A stretch of DNA of 15,248 nt from CBFGTJ01 sp965651815 (lineage in GTDB: Bacteria > Actinomycetota > Acidimicrobiia > Acidimicrobiales > Microtrichaceae). Below are positions 14,570 through 15,248 of this stretch, piece by piece; positions within the stretch are counted from its first letter, which is position 1, and each line of letters opens with the position of its first letter. The translations under genes were made by a program, and so were the position numbers. The notes beneath the pieces were generated by a model. It saw only the letters and a list, made by a program, of their open reading frames with translations. It made no database searches and was not told where the DNA came from. The stretch covers positions 1-15,248 of the forward strand of contig CBFGTJ010000062.1 of NCBI GenBank assembly GCA_965651815.1, given 5' to 3'.

Positions 14570-15248
14570 GGCAGGTGGGCGATCGCGTCGTCGAAGACGC
14601 GGAACAGCGCCGGGCCGCTCTTCTCCTCCCGGGTCAGCACGCCGATCCGGCGGCACCGGGCCAGCAGCTCGCGCGCCTCGCGGCCCGGCCACGGGCGGGG
14701 GAGCAGTTCGGGCGGCAGCAGGGGGTCCAGGTCGAAGCAGGCGTTGAACCGGATCGCCAGGTGCAGCACCCCGGGCAGGAAGTCGCGCTCGGAGAGCCGT
14801 TCGCCGCGCCGGCGCATCGCCTCGAGATGCTCGGGCACCGACGAGTAGGTGGCGATGAACTCGCGGTAGCGCTCGGCGACCACGTCGAGCTGCCACAGCT
14901 CGGACGCGAGCTCCCGCGGGTCGGTCTGCCCACCGAGGCTGAGGTCGTCGGTGGTGAAGGTCGAGACGCAGTCCGCGATGCCGAGCCGCTCCGCTTCGTG
15001 CCGCAGGTCGTCCAGCCAGCGGTGCGGCGACACGTACAGGCCCGGCTGCAGGCTCGCCCCACCCAGGGCGAGCAGGTGGTCGCGGAAGGCGTCGCGCGCG
15101 GCGCGCATCGTCTCGGGGATCGCGAACGCGACGAGGCGCCACCGGCGGTCCCAGCCCCGGCCCGCGGCGTCCTGCGCGTAGGCGAGGAGGTGGCGCTGCT
15201 GGGTCACGTCGAGCAGCGCGTGGCCGGCGTCGGTGGCGTGGAACACCG
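14566..15248 (-). CDS. PaaX-family transcriptional regulator (5' end outside window)
   Basis: The C-terminal 227 or so residues of a PaaX-type regulator are present. The visible part begins at the end of the winged-helix domain (TDAGHALLD), followed by WDRRWRLVAFAIPETMRAARDAFRDHL and LQPGLYVSPH, the blocks that mark the PaaX central domain, and a helical C-terminal part with FLPGVLHLAIRFNACFDLDPLLPPELLP. PaaX itself represses phenylacetate catabolism and binds phenylacetyl-CoA, but the family is broad and no paa gene is in view, so the regulated pathway is unknown. The reading frame runs unbroken to the right edge; the GTG at 15246 is probably internal. It is convergent with the diguanylate cyclase gene. 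Confidence 0.85.
   Translation of the reverse strand, partial: VFHATDAGHALLDVTQQRHLLAYAQDAAGRGWDRRWRLVAFAIPETMRAARDAFRDHLLALGGASLQPGLYVSPHRWLDDLRHEAERLGIADCVSTFTTDDLSLGGQTDPRELASELWQLDVVAERYREFIATYSSVPEHLEAMRRRGERLSERDFLPGVLHLAIRFNACFDLDPLLPPELLPRPWPGREARELLARCRRIGVLTREEKSGPALFRVFDDAIAHLP

Overview
The window is very GC-rich, with dense, short-spaced genes, GTG starts and several -10-like hexamers directly in front of start codons (probable leaderless mRNAs). Together with a leuCD operon divergent from an NdgR/LtbR-type IclR regulator, an ECF42-type sigma factor and a PaaX-family protein, this points to a chromosomal segment of an actinomycetote. The exopolyphosphatase carries a C-terminal HD-type domain (about 515 aa), unlike the short mycobacterial forms, which hints at a lineage outside the classical Actinomycetes, for example Acidimicrobiia; this placement is inference.

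Layout, left to right. (1) 70-2799: leuCD (minus strand) and the divergent regulator ndgR (plus) around a 34-bp shared control region. (2) 2815-5473 (minus): an operon whose transcription order is a YCII/DGPF-domain protein, an ECF42-type sigma factor, then the ribosome-assembly GTPase rsgA. The last two overlap by ATGA. A TGTCGA-N17-CGTC motif in front of the operon matches the remembered ECF42 promoter signature, so the sigma factor probably drives its own operon, rsgA included. (3) 5622-7927 (plus): an AlkB-like 2-oxoglutarate/Fe(II) dioxygenase followed by a Ppx/GppA phosphatase with its own probable leaderless promoter. (4) 7961-10522 (minus): a VOC-family protein, an ABC-F ATPase and the mechanosensitive channel MscL. 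(5) 10592-13029 (plus): a MoxR/CoxD-type AAA+ ATPase and a CoxE-type VWA protein forming a two-gene chaperone unit, preceded by a perfect TTGACCG-N2-CGGTCAA palindrome over the promoter. No CO dehydrogenase genes are present. (6) 13109-14548 (plus): a PAS/GAF-like/GGDEF diguanylate cyclase, convergent with (7) a PaaX-family regulator running off the right edge (14566 onward, minus), with a hairpin spanning both stop codons.

Most of this is ordinary housekeeping and stress-response chromosome. The item most worth following is region 2: a self-regulated ECF42 unit that has captured rsgA by translational coupling, linking an extracytoplasmic-function-type sigma factor to 30S maturation. The palindromes in front of alkB-like and moxR are good candidate operators. 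No tRNA, rRNA, CRISPR, insertion sequence or phage feature was seen, and no gene-free stretch exceeds about 150 bases.
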